Notes: a model not told the origin generated them from the sequence alone. A DNA stretch of 64,000 nt from Gordionus sp. m RMFG-2023 (GCF_954871325.1 NC_088777.1:33705366-33769365), one strand, 5' to 3'. Positions 11,201 through 21,045 are shown, counted from the stretch's first letter. Translations and numbers: made by a program.

Positions 11201-12397
11201 TAAAACTATGGAAATGTATGACTAGTCAACCTAAATGGGGGAATCAGGTTTTTAAAAAACATTTTGTTAAACTCCTATAAATATCGTATACTTTTGTAAT
11301 TTTACAGGAGAGCAATTTTAAAATTAAATCTCTATTGTTTTAAATAGGAATATTAATCTTATATTGGCTATAATTTAACTTATTTTGTATTATATTTCAA
11401 ATTTTTTGTGTAAATAGAAATATTATAATTATAAATTGATTAAAAAATCATTTTTGATATAAAGTGAAGAATAATCTAATTTTCAGGCGACGACATATAG
11501 ACTATACTATTTAATTTTTTTAGTAAACATTTTAAGACACTGGGTTTTTAATTAAAACTTTGACCTATTATATCTCCAAAAATATAAAGTAAGATGCAAG
11601 AATTTTACCTAAGTCGAAGTTACAATTAGAACTGTTTTTGTAAACAAAATTTTATTAAAATTAAAAGGAATCTGTGAATTAACTAGTAGTTAAGGTTAAA
11701 AAGACAAAATTATCTTATTATCCGATTATGGGGAGAATAAAACATGAAAAAATTATATCATCTGAAAAGATTACCATGATTAAAATGTAGAAATGAAAAT
11801 ATCTATATTATATAAATATATCGAATGATATAAAAATAATTATCAACATTGAAAATATATTTAATGGATTTAAATCTCCAGATCATACTTAATAAAAAAA
11901 ATACTTAATAAGCTAAATACCGCAAAATATAAAAACAGTGACCAGACTTAATTGCCCTGAGTACGCATTAATCCTGAAGAAAAAAAGACAATCATTATTT
12001 TTTCTATATTACATATCGGATCGATTAATATCAGTGATCGGCCGGTTTCAAATTGATATTGATAAAATTGGATAGCTTTATCCGGTAGAATCTTTGTAAG
12101 GAGACGTGTCCATCGAAAATTGAACATATTGTTTTTAATAATTGACGAAGGTCGAGATTTTAGTATATATATTTTTCAAATTAAAATTGGCAAATTAAGA
12201 CTTTTTTCCAAAACTTTAAACCCAATTTTTAACTTAATATTATCAAAACTAAGCCTGGTGGTAAGGAAGAAGCTAGGCGAAATCATGAACCCAAAGTCAA
12301 CAGTGTCTCCGTTCTGGATAAGATTTGCAAAATACTATTTCCCGGTTCGTTCCTCATCTATAATTACTTTTATTGGAAACCTTATTTTGAAGAATAA
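5138..12397 (+). CDS. Cys-loop ligand-gated ion channel subunit (5' part missing)
   Basis: Spliced gene on the plus strand coding for a pentameric ligand-gated ion channel of the plasma membrane. Recognised exons: 5138-5272 (end of the extracellular domain), 7843-7995 (membrane helix M1 and start of M2), 8527-8751 (M2, M2-M3 loop and M3), probably 10044-10160 (cytoplasmic loop) and a last exon ending with TAA at 12395-12397 (M4). Intron phases agree across the first three joins: 5272 ends in phase 1 and 7843 begins with two bases; 7995 and 8527 likewise. The [14 protein letters not shown] and [18 protein letters not shown] blocks are typical of the GABA-A/glycine/glutamate-gated anion-channel side of the family, so an anion channel is the better guess. 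The amino-terminal exons with signal peptide and Cys-loop were not found upstream. Introns are enlarged by mobile elements. Ligand unknown. Confidence 0.88.
5405..7640. mobile_element. 2.2-kb inverted-repeat element in ion-channel intron
   Basis: The sequence at about 5405-5990 returns as a diverged inverted copy at about 6640-7640. Shared blocks include GATCAGAACTA(C/T)CCGG(A/G)ATCATCAC near the outer ends and GATACCC, GCTAATCAAAAGAT(C/T)TATT and TGACC CC-rich blocks further in. Both arms carry several tandem versions of an approximately 140-bp unit built around TATTTGATACCCATATCGAT and a C-rich stretch (C runs 6841-6852 and 7387-7397; a G run 5851-5860 on the other arm). The centre contains a cysteine-rich reading frame. 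The element lies between two exons of the ion channel. Terminal motifs and target duplication could not be fixed, so the superfamily is unknown. Confidence 0.6.
6196..6315 (+). pseudogene. Cysteine-rich CXC-like frame inside inverted-repeat element
   Basis: A 39-residue frame reads [20 protein letters not shown], continues with [10 protein letters not shown] and ends in ICVNNK before a stop. The spacing of CNC, KRCxC, NGxxC and CH matches the CXC half-repeat of the tesmin/TSO1 type, a zinc-binding fold that also occurs as a tail on some transposon proteins. It lies between the arms of the inverted-repeat element, so it is more likely a remnant of that element's own protein than a host exon. 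Immediately 3' a roughly 57-bp block is duplicated in tandem (about 6285-6370). Confidence 0.5.
7843..7995 (+). CDS. Ion-channel exon: M1 and start of M2
   Basis: Acceptor GTTTAG before 7843, donor GT at 7996. Reads [20 protein letters not shown], then [18 protein letters not shown]. This is the complete first membrane helix followed by the WINREAxxxRVGL turn that opens the pore-lining helix. Phase 1 at both ends. Confidence 0.88.
8090..8300. repeat. GGCCCGG-type repeat relic in ion-channel intron
   Basis: Degenerate blocks (GGGCAGGACTGGCC, CCGGGGCAGGC, GGTCGGGCTG, CCGAGCCGGGC) separated by A/T tracts lie within the intron between the M1 and M2/M3 exons. An old member of the interspersed GGCCCGG family with no recognisable ends. 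Confidence 0.5.
8527..8751 (+). CDS. Ion-channel exon: M2, M2-M3 loop and M3
   Basis: With acceptor AAAG before 8527 the joined reading continues [20 protein letters not shown], giving an uninterrupted M2. It continues with [20 protein letters not shown], ending in a helix with [11 protein letters not shown] (M3). An alternative acceptor at 8544 was rejected because it would remove half of M2. Donor GT at 8752, phase 1; the residues after M3 begin the cytoplasmic loop. Confidence 0.88.
9042..9640. repeat. GGCCCGG-type repeat relics, two adjacent blocks
   Basis: Begins with TAGAGATCTGCAAAATCC, a good match to the family terminus. GC-rich blocks follow at 9060-9200 and 9470-9640 (GCCCGGGCAGCC, GCCGGCCTG, GGCTGGCCCAG, GACGGGTCGAGCC), separated by about 250 bp of AT-rich sequence. 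It could be one long copy with an insertion or two copies. It lies in a large intron of the ion-channel gene. Confidence 0.5.
9655..9990. repeat. Worn small TIR element with G-tract
   Basis: Starts with CACTGGCATATCCAAGATTTT and contains a G-rich block (about 9882-9902) followed by AGCTTAGAATAATATTTAC. The same order (CxxxGGC(A/T)ATCCA, G-tract, AGCTNAAAATGATATTTAC) recurs at 13149-13345 and in part at 21705-21838. A low-copy interspersed family with no coding capacity. Confidence 0.4.
10044..10160 (+). CDS. Probable ion-channel exon: cytoplasmic loop
   Basis: A patch with better base composition than its surroundings, bounded by TAG before 10044 and GT at 10161. In the phase left by the previous exon it reads [20 protein letters not shown], then a glycine-rich stretch and [11 protein letters not shown]. 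It is hydrophilic, as expected for the variable M3-M4 loop. The join to the final exon is not settled. Confidence 0.45.
10161..12253. other. Large AT-rich intron of the ion-channel gene
   Basis: AT-rich with no recognised element. A run of 11 G at 10963-10973 is the only marked feature. A further small loop exon could lie here, since the phase left by the 10044-10160 exon does not fit the most obvious acceptor of the last exon. Confidence 0.4.
12254..12397 (+). CDS. Ion-channel last exon: M4 and stop
   Basis: In the frame of the TAA stop at 12395-12397 the text reads [20 protein letters not shown], then [20 protein letters not shown] and a short tail KPYFEE. The (V/I)DKxxxxxFPxxFxxYNxxYW pattern is the M4 helix signature of Cys-loop receptors. 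The nearest acceptor is AAG at 12251-12253 (phase 0). An alternative AG at 12268-12269 would give phase 1 and match the loop exon, so the start is uncertain. The overlapping 93-codon open frame at 12120 is in another frame and is rejected. Confidence 0.8.
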   Translation, partial: PGGKEEARRNHEPKVNSVSVLDKICKILFPGSFLIYNYFYWKPYFEE

Positions 12398-13144
12398 ATA
12401 ATGAACACCTTTTTAAAATTATTATTTGAGATTTGTCTCTCATGTATTTTAATTTATATAGGAAAGTGTTTGATTTTAAAAAAAAATTAAATTATTGTTT
12501 TACATAATGTGCTCCAACCATATTTTATAAAATGGAATGAAACTTTTCGCGTAGTGGAGATTCTGAACTTTTCTTCTTTATGCGTTTATCAAAAAATTAA
12601 TTTAGAAAAATGAAAATCAATTTATGTATTTTTACTGTTATAAAAAATTGGTCTAAATCTAATTTGACATCTTTATAAAAACTTGAGCAAGAAAATTGTA
12701 AATGCTAAAATGAGCAAACTATTTGTCAGTGTTAAACTAATTTTTCCCAAAATTATTTCTTAAGCTGGTTATAATTTTAAGGAGTTTCCTGCAATTTTAT
12801 AACTTTTACTTACCCTCCTTTCCCATTTTTAATTGATAGTATTTGAACCTAATTAGTAATGTTGTGAAAGAATGTGTTCATAATGAACGTGCTCATGAAT
12901 GATATTAATTTTTTTTTGAAAAAAATGTTGAACGGCGTTTCTTTTATTTTTGGCGAACTTTGAAAGTGTTCCATTCTGACGAAAGCTTTCGTGGTATATG
13001 CTCGTTCAATTTTAAAAATATTCTTATTTTTATTCATTTGAAAATAAAAATATTATTTAATATCAATCCGAATTTTGCTTACAAGTAAAAATTAATTTAT
13101 AATTTAAATGTTTTACTTAATCTATATTATTACCTACACTATAA
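12398..13144. other. Intergenic spacer after ion-channel gene
   Basis: Mostly AT-rich. A 62-codon minus-strand open frame at 12849-13037 has a slightly GC-richer core (about 12930-13005, reading RAYTTKAFVRMEHFQSSPK). I do not recognise it, and it has no recognisable partner exons. Confidence 0.4.
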
Positions 13145-13148
13145 AACA

Positions 13149-13345
13149 TAGGCTATCCAGGATTTTGTTGGAGGGGGGGCACTATGGTTTTCCCCCATAA
13201 ATTTTATTGGAGATCTTTAGGACTTTGATCATATTAGATTTTTATAAAAATAATTTTGAGTTTTCACTTTAGCTTAAAATGATATTTACGAGAGCAGATA
13301 AATTTACGATGGGAGAGGAGGGTGCTTGATTATGGGCCTGCTATA
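13149..13345. repeat. Worn small TIR element with G-tract
   Basis: Starts with CATAGGCTATCCAGGATTTT, then G7 (13173-13179) and later AGCTTAAAATGATATTTACGA and GGGAGAGGAGGG. Same layout as 9655-9990 and the right part of 21705-21838. Confidence 0.4.
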
Positions 13346-13568
13346 AAATTCCCAATATTTCACTTTCTAAAATTGATAACAATAATTATTAATAAATTAA
13401 TAATAGAATATTATTACCTATACTGCAAAATTCACTTTGTAAAATTGATATAAATTAAAAACAAGATACCCATAAAATGGAAGTATAAAGCCCATAAAAT
13501 TTTGAAAAATGGGAAAAGAAAAAAAATTTAATTTTCATGTATTTAAAGAAATTTTTTTTTCATTTTAA

Positions 13569-13670
13569 ATATTCTTTGACACCTAGAACCCTTAAACCTT
13601 CCACTTTTAAAAAGGTACAGGATTGAGTTCAGTCAAAATACCAGAGTTCAGGGTCCGAGTTCATATCCCT
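13569..13670. repeat. End fragment of the CAGGGATGTGAACC hAT family
   Basis: The right end GAGTTCATATCCCTG is a near match to the terminal GGTTCACATCCCTG of the hAT at 47412-54519. Inside it, GTCAAAATACCAGAGTTCAGGG parallels that element's subterminal region in inverted orientation. Probably a severed or solo end. Confidence 0.5.
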
Positions 13671-14493
13671 GTTATTTACACAATATATTTTATTAATTAT
13701 ATTATATATAATAAAAATATTCAAAATGAGAGAAATATGTATTTAGGAAAAATTTGATAAAATATTATAAAATAAAATATGCTTTATAATTTTTCTAAAA
13801 CCGTAACCAAACCGAAGTCTTATAGACAATGGGTAGAGTGGGCTCCTGCCTGAAATCCTCAAAAAAGTGTCAAATAAGGAAACAGGAAAAAAACCTTTTT
13901 AGAAATATTTAAAACAGGAAGCGTTTTTTTTAATTTCAACTTCCAAATTTTGCTTATTATACATATGAAAAAAGAAAATACTTACACAAAAAGGATTAAA
14001 CATTTTTTAAGAATAAATTATAACGAAAAGAAACCATAGTATTTCAATATTTTTATAAATAGAAATGTTTCATTTTATCAATATAAATTTTTAAGCTTTA
14101 TAATTTATTTTAAAAAAAAGATCTCGTAACGTTATATAATTAAACAAGATTAAAAGTAGGTAGTAAGTATCCGTAAATTAGACATTTTGAAAAAAATACT
14201 ATTTATAAAATCATTATGCATTCGGCGCGACAAGTTGGTTATTCAGCTATGGTTCTTCAAGTAATTTTCCTTATATGTATTTATGAAAAAAAGGGATTGC
14301 ATTAAAAAATTAAAAAATGCAGAAAAGTTATAGAACATTCTACCTAGGTTTATCTATAACGCACAATCTACAAGCTTTGAAGGATACTTTTCAAATTGAC
14401 CAGAATACTTGGCTAATTAAAATGCCAATTCTTAATATTACTAACATGTTTAAACTGAGTTTTCCACTTATATATATATTCTTATCCTTTCTT
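13671..14493. other. AT-rich spacer downstream of eIF3G
   Basis: No gene seen. It would contain the 3' untranslated region of the minus-strand eIF3G gene, but no clear polyadenylation signal stands out in sequence this AT-rich. Confidence 0.4.
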
Positions 14494-14646
14494 TCAATTA
14501 TCCTTTTTTTTCTTATAAGACTCATTTAATAATTCATACTTTGCCCATTCCACGTTAAGAATCATATTATAATATCTGTGAGAATTTAGCATGCTGATGG
14601 CTTTCCTGGCAGACTCCTTGTTTTTGTAGGTTATGTAGGCTATTCC
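14494..14646 (-). CDS. EIF3G: eIF3G exon 9: end of RRM
   Basis: Acceptor CTACAG. Begins GIAYITYKNKESARKAISML (RNP1-containing strand and helix 2), then YYNMILNVEWAK, the family's characteristic last RRM strand, then a lysine-rich tail and TGA at 14494-14496. Confidence 0.93.
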   Translation of the reverse strand, partial: GIAYITYKNKESARKAISMLNSHRYYNMILNVEWAKYELLNESYKKKKDN

Positions 14647-17600
14647 CTGTAGCGATAAAATAAAATTTTTAATGTAATTTTACACCTAAAAATGATTATT
14701 TTCATGTGAAGCCTGAAGAATAAATTATCAAATGAAAAGGCTAAGGGGAGGGAGGTATAAAGAATCATATCAAATCTCTAATTAATTACCAACGAAAAGA
14801 CCTGTAAGTGAAACCAGGGCTGACTTCTTAATTTCTTGAACCCGAGGTAAAAATTAAGTGACAAAAAACTGGGATGAATAAAGACGTAAGATTATTACAA
14901 ATAATTTATCACCTATGGCCATTTTAGAAAATGAAACATACATAAGTGATAGGCGTGTAATGAGACAATTATGGACAGTTCTACATTTCTCTGAAAATAA
15001 TAATTTTATTTGAGGTGTTAATTAAAAAATAATAACATGTGATAGATTAGGTTTTGCAAATCACACATCATTATTTCTTGATTTCTCTATAATTGATATA
15101 TAAGGCATTTTTTCATAGTAATTTCATTATCTGAATAAAATCAATTATATTAAAATTAATTCTTAGATTCGTTATAATAATTAGTAAATTATCTGAATAA
15201 TTTATAAAAAAAATTAAAATACAATTCATTTACAATTATAAAAAAAATATAAATTTAAGATAAAAATAGTTATTGAAAAATAGACAATTCAATTTTTTTT
15301 CAAAATTAGGCAATATTGATGCATATCCACTACTAATATTTAATATTGGTGAAAAAAGCGATTTATAAAAATGGTGTGATTGAATAAATAGTTTACGTTA
15401 GAGTAGTTGATATTTCCGTTTTTTTACAAATCAAATTTATTAAAAAATTATAATCAAAGAGTTGAAATATGGTTCAGTTATTATTAGTTATTATTTATGG
15501 TCAATTTAAGTTAACCATTTAGTCATTTTTGAGTAAATTATTAGAAGAATTAAAAATTTTAAGTTAGAATAAGAGATTGAACCCCTAGGACAAGTCAAAT
15601 TGAGGAACAGGAACCTACTTTACAAAATTTTGGGGAACCAAAGCACGAACCACTTTTTTTTAATATTCAGAACCGAAACTTATTATAGTTAAGGTTCTAA
15701 ACTCTCGTATAGTTGATCTTGTGGTTTGTAAAAAAATGAAATTCCGATTTATTCTAAATAAATTACTTTGGATATTTTGTTTATCCTATCCTTTATTAAA
15801 GCAGTTTTCGCAATTGGACCCAGAGGGGTGAATAGATCGCCCAAATCCTTTTCATCGCATAAAATGGGTAGATTCGTCACTTTGATAGTGCATTCATCTA
15901 AATTTTTTTATTACGGATATTTTTAAAAATGTATTCTTAACATTTTCATATTTTTTTTAATTTTAGAATAGAACACTAAAATAATTTGAATACTCTTTCT
16001 CTTTATTTCCTTCCGTTTCTGACGCTAGATTATAGTTTTTGAGTCAAGGCGAGAAATTTTGAGTCAATATTTGTATTTTATTGACAAAAATAAATTATTT
16101 ATTAATAATTAATAAAAATTCTGCTTTGCCTGCATTTTTTAGCGTTTTAACTTCATCCTATGGATTTACATCAAGATAATTAGGCTATAATTATAAATGC
16201 AATGCAGCAACACTGTTAAATAAGATATAAATTCTAAAATATTTTAAACTTAAGGATAAAACGCTAGAGAATCCATTCTATAACTTTTGAAATGGGTGAT
16301 AGTCTAAAAAAAATATTTTTAATGATACTTAGAGGAAGACAGTCTTTTGTTAATATTAAATAATACTCTACCAACCTTTAAACAAATTAAATAAAAAATT
16401 AATAAAATACGAGTTTTAAAAAATGTTAAAAAGATAAGAGATATAAAATAAAGGTTGACAAACAATATAAAAATATAGCTTTTACACTGTAAAATTGATA
16501 TTTGTAAATTAAAAAAGCAAAAAATTTAAATACCTCGAAGTCTTTGCTGGTTGTAATCTAGTGAACCACCACCATTTAACATTGCCATTGGCTGACCAGC
16601 TGCATTTTTCCTAAGATTGGGGGGTATATACTTACCCCCTGATTGACTATTATTTTCGTTTTCTTGGCCATCTGGTCTATCCTGTGAGAAGGTGTTAAGA
16701 CCAAAGTTACCTCGTTCATCCACAGGCAATATGATGCGCTTCTCAAGACCAGTGGAATCTATTAGAGCTTTTTTGGTGATAAGAAGTATATCAAAAGGAT
16801 ATTAATATACATATGATATATTCCTTGACAAATCAACAAGATTTTCAATCCTACCCCCTCCTATTTATCTAATTTTTTTATAAGTTTATGTATATTACAA
16901 GTAAGAAAAAGGTAAAATTTTAGCTCCCAACTCAACTCCAAACAGTGGCTGAGATTTATTTAATTATTATATTTGAATATTATTGAACTAGAAGCATCAT
17001 TTAAATCCTTATATAGCCTAATGATAGGCCTTTAAAATTATATGTTAAAAAAATTTTAAATGTCAAAAACTGGAAATATTCATATAAAATCAAATAGACA
17101 TTTTTTTTCTCTCAAATTTTTTTTTATGTATAGATTTAATGAACAAATGAGCAAATTATCAAGTTGGGAAAAGTTCAAGTCTAGAAGATATGGCAATTTA
17201 GTTATTAGTCTATTACAAACATTATTAATAAATATTTAATATTTATCAATAATTGTAATATAAGTCAAAAGCTATCAAATATTTTATGTTTAATATTTAA
17301 AAGAGTAGTTGTTTATGATCTATAAAAGTTTGTTTGGAAGGGGGGGGGGTGGTTATTTTTTTTCTTTTTGGTAATGTGCCATGGGCTGTTACAAAAAAAT
17401 TTATTCTATTTTGATTCCTAAATAAAATTCCTGCTAACTTAAATTATGAATTTTATTCATATATTGATTACTAAATTATCGTAAAAAAAACATTTTTCGT
17501 AAATTTTAAAATTTTGATTTTAGAAAACCAATAATTTTAGTTTTAAAAAAAATTGGTCTTATATCTGCAAATTTATTAAAGCCACTTTTATATCATTATA

Positions 17601-19924
17601 GGTTTCTTTAAAATTAGAATATAATTCCTTGGATAACATAAAATGAATATTTTCTTCACTTGGTTTTCTCTTTTAACCTTTATTGATATAAGATGGTTTT
17701 ACTAATCATACAACTTTTTTAATCGGAATTTAAATTTTCCAATAATATCTATAATATAGTCTCAAAAAACACATTGGCCTTTATAATATTTGGATTGAAG
17801 AAAACACTCTTTTCCTTGATCAATTTTTTTTGCTATTCTTGCCATGGATTCAGTCTTAGAAAATTTTATTATTCGTGTTTTTAGGGTCCAAGAATTTGGT
17901 AAAACAATCAATATCTGGATTTTTTTATTTTGATAATGTGTTGTTTAAAATTTATTTTTCAATCACTTAATGATTTCACGTTCATTGTTAATATTAAAAT
18001 TATCTTCTGAAACAATTTTCAAAAAATATTTCTTAATTTTTGACATCAGATAATCAAATTTTATCAAAGATTTATTTAGGTTAATTATCCGAGGAGGTAA
18101 ACTTCTTAGGCCTAATGTATATGTTTATCCAAATTGTGTGAATTTTAGGAACGAATTAAATATTACATAAATTAACAATACCCCCTCCCCTATCTTAATT
18201 ACTTATTTATTTAAATATATAAAATATTTGAAAGATTATGATTTATCAAATGTTTATTATGAATTTTTAGAATTTACTAATGATTAAAATGCCATATCTC
18301 CCAAACCTGAGCTTGGCCAAACTTGAAATTTTGCAAATTTATTAATAATTCTATATCTAATATATAAAAAAATGCCAATTTGATTTTATAATCATTTCCG
18401 TTTTTTTGACATTTAGATTTTTTAGACAATATTTAACATGATATAACTTTAAAGGCCTACCATTAGGCTTATCTAAAATTTAAATGATGCTTCTAGATCA
18501 ATTACATCCAAAATTAAAGGAAAAACATTTTGTCCAAAATGCCTAATTTTTTTGACCTCAAGAGTCATGTATCTCAACTGCTGTCTGGAATTGGAGGCTA
18601 AAAATTTTTTTTTAATTATAATGTAGGCAAACTCAGTAAAAATTATAAAAAACCTGAGTAGGTCAAATTGAAACTCATGAATCACCAATATAAATTAAAT
18701 ATAGTAAATTGTATATTTATTAATAGAGAAAAATAATAAAAAACAAGAAATATCAGATAAAGAAATTTTTTTAGTTAGAAACAAAGTAAAATTATTAGAA
18801 AATTCAAATTTGGTATTGGTTATAATAGTGCTTTCAAATGGAGTGTTTATATTTTGTATAAAAAGCAAAAAAAAGTTTATCAATTTGCATGACACAATTC
18901 AATATATTATTTAAAATAAAAAATGTTAAAAGCCTCAATTTGGAAGTATAATTCTTTTTTTTACCTTTATCACAACTATGGGTAAAATGATCCCCTTGGC
19001 ACACCCTACACTTCACACCATATGATTTAAAAACTGGTTCTTCTTGTATGCTTTTTTCAGTCTGTTTTTGATTAGATTGGAAAAATAAAATGTTATTTTA
19101 TAAATTATATTTTCCAAAATATTTATCTATAATCTTAAAAATTATCTTATTTCACGTCATAATTTAGTATCCTTACTTTAAAATTTCACTAAGGAAAGTT
19201 TTTTTTAAGCTTATGAAATTAATAATATAAATATAACTCTTATTGTTAATTAGGTTAGAGTCAAATCTTTTTTTAACAAATGAGAATTTATAAATAGTAA
19301 TGTTAAATATTCACACAAAATTATATAAAGGATTTTAATTAAAAAAATACCTTATTTGAATTAATTAATTCCAATTTCGTCTCTTCACACAATTTTTGGT
19401 GATCATGGAGTGCTTGGGTATTTTTATCAGCAACATTGCCAAATTTTTTCCAAGCCTTGATTTATGCAAATATTTAATAAAAATATAAATGTTTTAATTT
19501 TTTGGCATATACATAAAATTAAGATATAATGTTTAAATTAATCAATATTTTAAAAGGGTATGATAAAAAAGTTTTAATAATAAATTACTTTTCTTTTGAT
19601 GACAGATTTTGGAACTTTCCTCACTTCAATTTTATACCTTTTTACTACCTAATAACAAAATAATGATTAAGTTATAAATAGATTAAATAACTTTAATTTT
19701 TTGCCCATCTGGATTAGTGACAATCTCAGTTACTGTTTTAATATCATCTTTTTGTTCGATTGATATGTTTCTATCTTTAAGATCTAAATAAAAAATAATA
19801 AAATTTAATATGTATGTATATATAATACTATCTTCTGCTTCTTGTTGCTCAGCCCAATTTTTCCTATATTTTAAAGAATTTTTTTAGTATAAATATAAAT
19901 TATTTGATAAATTTACGAATTCAT
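14494..19924 (-). CDS. EIF3G: Eukaryotic translation initiation factor 3 subunit G
   Basis: Complete gene, minus strand, 9 exons: 19917-19924, 19829-19863, 19692-19783, 19589-19648, 19351-19455, 18965-19061, 16534-16767, 15767-15897, 14494-14646. Exon lengths sum to 915 nt, exactly 304 codons plus stop, and every join is in phase with GT-AG borders; human eIF3g has 320 residues. Landmarks in order: an amino-terminal KNWAEQQEAED; the eIF3g domain (DIKTVTEIVTNPDG, KRYKIEVRKVPKSVIKRK, AWKKFGNVADKNTQ); a zinc-knuckle CRVCQGDHFTHSC; a KYIPPNLRK linker; and a carboxy-terminal RRM (TIKVTNLP, GIAYITYKNKESARKAISML, MILNVEWAK). The protein is a cytoplasmic subunit of the eIF3 complex that loads mRNA on 40S ribosomes and aids scanning. 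Introns range from 43 to 2197 bp. The second Cys-side residues differ from the vertebrate CPYK, reading CDKG across a splice. Confidence 0.95.
15767..15897 (-). CDS. EIF3G: eIF3G exon 8: first half of RRM
   Basis: Acceptor TTTAG, donor GTAATT. Reads ECTIKVTNLPILCDEKDLGD, then LFTPLGPIAKTALIKDR. This contains RNP2 (IKVTNL) and helix 1, matching human TIRVTNLSEDTRETDLQELF in position. Confidence 0.93.
16534..16767 (-). CDS. EIF3G: eIF3G exon 7: linker with KYIPPNLRK
   Basis: Starts after ACCAAAAAAG and ends at a donor GTATTT. Contains GKYIPPNLRKNAAG, equivalent to GKYVPPSLRDGA of human eIF3g, in a low-complexity glycine/asparagine-rich linker between zinc knuckle and RRM. Confidence 0.9.
16768..18964. 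other. eIF3G intron 6 with an old inverted repeat
   Basis: The largest intron of the gene (2197 bp). The sequence at about 16985-17215 returns inverted at about 18290-18505: CTAGAAGCATCATTTAAAT near 16990 pairs with ATTTAAATGATGCTTCTAG near 18480. TAGCCTAATGATAGGCCTTT pairs with AAAGGCCTACCATTAGGCTTA, and further matching blocks follow inward. The arms are diverged and about 1.1 kb apart. The enclosed sequence holds a G10 run (17340-17349) and no readable protein. Probably a decayed TIR transposon. Confidence 0.5.
18965..19061 (-). CDS. EIF3G: eIF3G exon 6: zinc knuckle
   Basis: Begins after AAAAACAG, ends at donor GTAAAA. Reads TEKSIQEEPVFKSYG, then VKCRVCQGDHFTHSCDK. The C-x2-C-x4-H-x4-C pattern corresponds to CRICKGDHWTTRC in human eIF3g. 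Confidence 0.93.
19351..19455 (-). CDS. EIF3G: eIF3G exon 5
   Basis: Reads AWKKFGNVADKNTQALHDHQ, then KLCEETKLELINSNK. The WKKFGN block is the conserved end of the eIF3g amino-terminal domain. Phase 0 at both ends. Confidence 0.9.
19589..19648 (-). CDS. EIF3G: eIF3G exon 4
   Basis: A 60-nt exon reading VVKRYKIEVRKVPKSVIKRK, equivalent to the human segment IVRTFRIETRKASKAVARRK. Phase 0 at both ends. Confidence 0.92.
19692..19783 (-). CDS. EIF3G: eIF3G exon 3
   Basis: Reads LKDRNISIEQKDDIKTVTEI, then VTNPDGQKIK, parallel to human NIKTVTEYKIDEDGKKFK. Confidence 0.92.
19829..19863 (-). CDS. EIF3G: eIF3G exon 2
   Basis: A 35-nt exon with KNWAEQQEAED, matching PSWADQVEEEGEDD near the amino terminus of human eIF3g. 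Flanked by introns of 53 and 45 bp. Confidence 0.85.
19917..19924 (-). CDS. EIF3G: eIF3G exon 1, start codon
   Basis: An inferred 8-nt coding exon, ATGAATTC, joined to exon 2 to give MNSKNWAEQQ. Chosen because it is the nearest ATG followed by a GT donor that restores frame and matches the family's short leader. Confidence 0.6.
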
Positions 19925-20204
19925 CAGATGCAAAAATGGAAATTAAATTCTTAAGGATAACTTCTAGCAAATTTTAAAATAATGCAAAGTAATAATTTTT
20001 AATTAAAGCTTATAGGGTTTCACATCACAATTATTTTGGCTTATTGATATTTATTTTATGCAAATAATATGCAAATAAACTAATTCGATCATTCAACCAA
20101 AATGCAATCAAGTGAGTTCACACAAAATGAAGTAATTTATTTCTATTTTTTATAAAATTATACTTTTATTTTATAGGAACTATTAAACTCGAAAGTCTAA
20201 TGAA

Positions 20205-20369
20205 ATGAAGAAATATAATATTGTTGTCCAAAATAAAATGCAGGGTCAGATACTTCTAAGAACATTCAATATAAGTTCAGAAAAAGTGAAAAACTTTATT
20301 CATGATATGGAAGAAGCCACAAGCTCATCGTTTATTGTATACAACACTCGTAAAAGTTTAAAAAAGTAA
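20205..20369 (+). pseudogene. Possible amino-terminal exon of a MULE transposase
   Basis: A 54-codon open frame starts MKKYNIVVQNKMQGQILLRT and ends MEEATSSSFIVYNTRKSLKK; the last codons overlap a GT donor. The ATSSSFIVYNTR block resembles the first conserved block of some animal Mutator-like proteins. About 2 kb downstream on the same strand is a SWIM finger of such a protein. The link between the two is inferred. Confidence 0.4.
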
Positions 20370-21045
20370 TATTATACATTTATTTTTTTCAAGCTTATAA
20401 TTGGGTGTGTTGAAATCACATATTTGTAAAAATATTATTTTATGGAGTAAGTTGATTAAATCTAGCAGAATTAATATCATATCATATATAAATTTTCAAT
20501 TTTTAGAATTGATTTACATATTTCTTGGATATACCATCACATCTAAAAAAATTTAAAAAAAGGTGATAGTAATAATTTATTCCAAACAATTATAAGAAAT
20601 TTATTTATAAAAAGTAAGTAGACATATAGTTGATTTTACTCTATTATATAGTTAGTTATAAAATACAATAAATTCCACTTTTACAATTTTACAGTTAATA
20701 ATTTAACAAATTTTACTAATCAATGCTCTTGATATTAAATATAGCAACAATTTGCATTTAATTATTTAACGCCATCTATTTATTTTAGCAAAAATGAGAT
20801 TTAAATTTAATCTTCATATTATTCATCCCACAACATCTTTAAAAGATATTTTCTGATGTCCTTATCAATATTTTATAGTTTTCTGTAAAATATATAATTC
20901 GCTATATTGGTAAAAATTACTTAATTGTCATTTGATAATTAGATATACTGTAAATCTACGACATATAATTGTTGAAACTGTTGAAAAAAAGAAGAAATAA
21001 ATTTATTATAATACATCAAATGTGAGTTATTTTCTGACAGGGGAA
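20370..21045. other. AT-rich stretch, no gene seen
   Basis: AT-rich sequence between the two MULE-like parts with no readable protein. It may be intron or element interior. Confidence 0.35.

Noticed and set aside
12120-12401. 93-codon plus-strand frame
   Set aside because: It overlaps the last ion-channel exon in a different frame. Only the frame ending at 12395-12397 shows the M4 signature.
14317-14529. 70-codon plus-strand hydrophobic frame
   Set aside because: It lies opposite the end of eIF3G, is AT-driven and has no partner motif.
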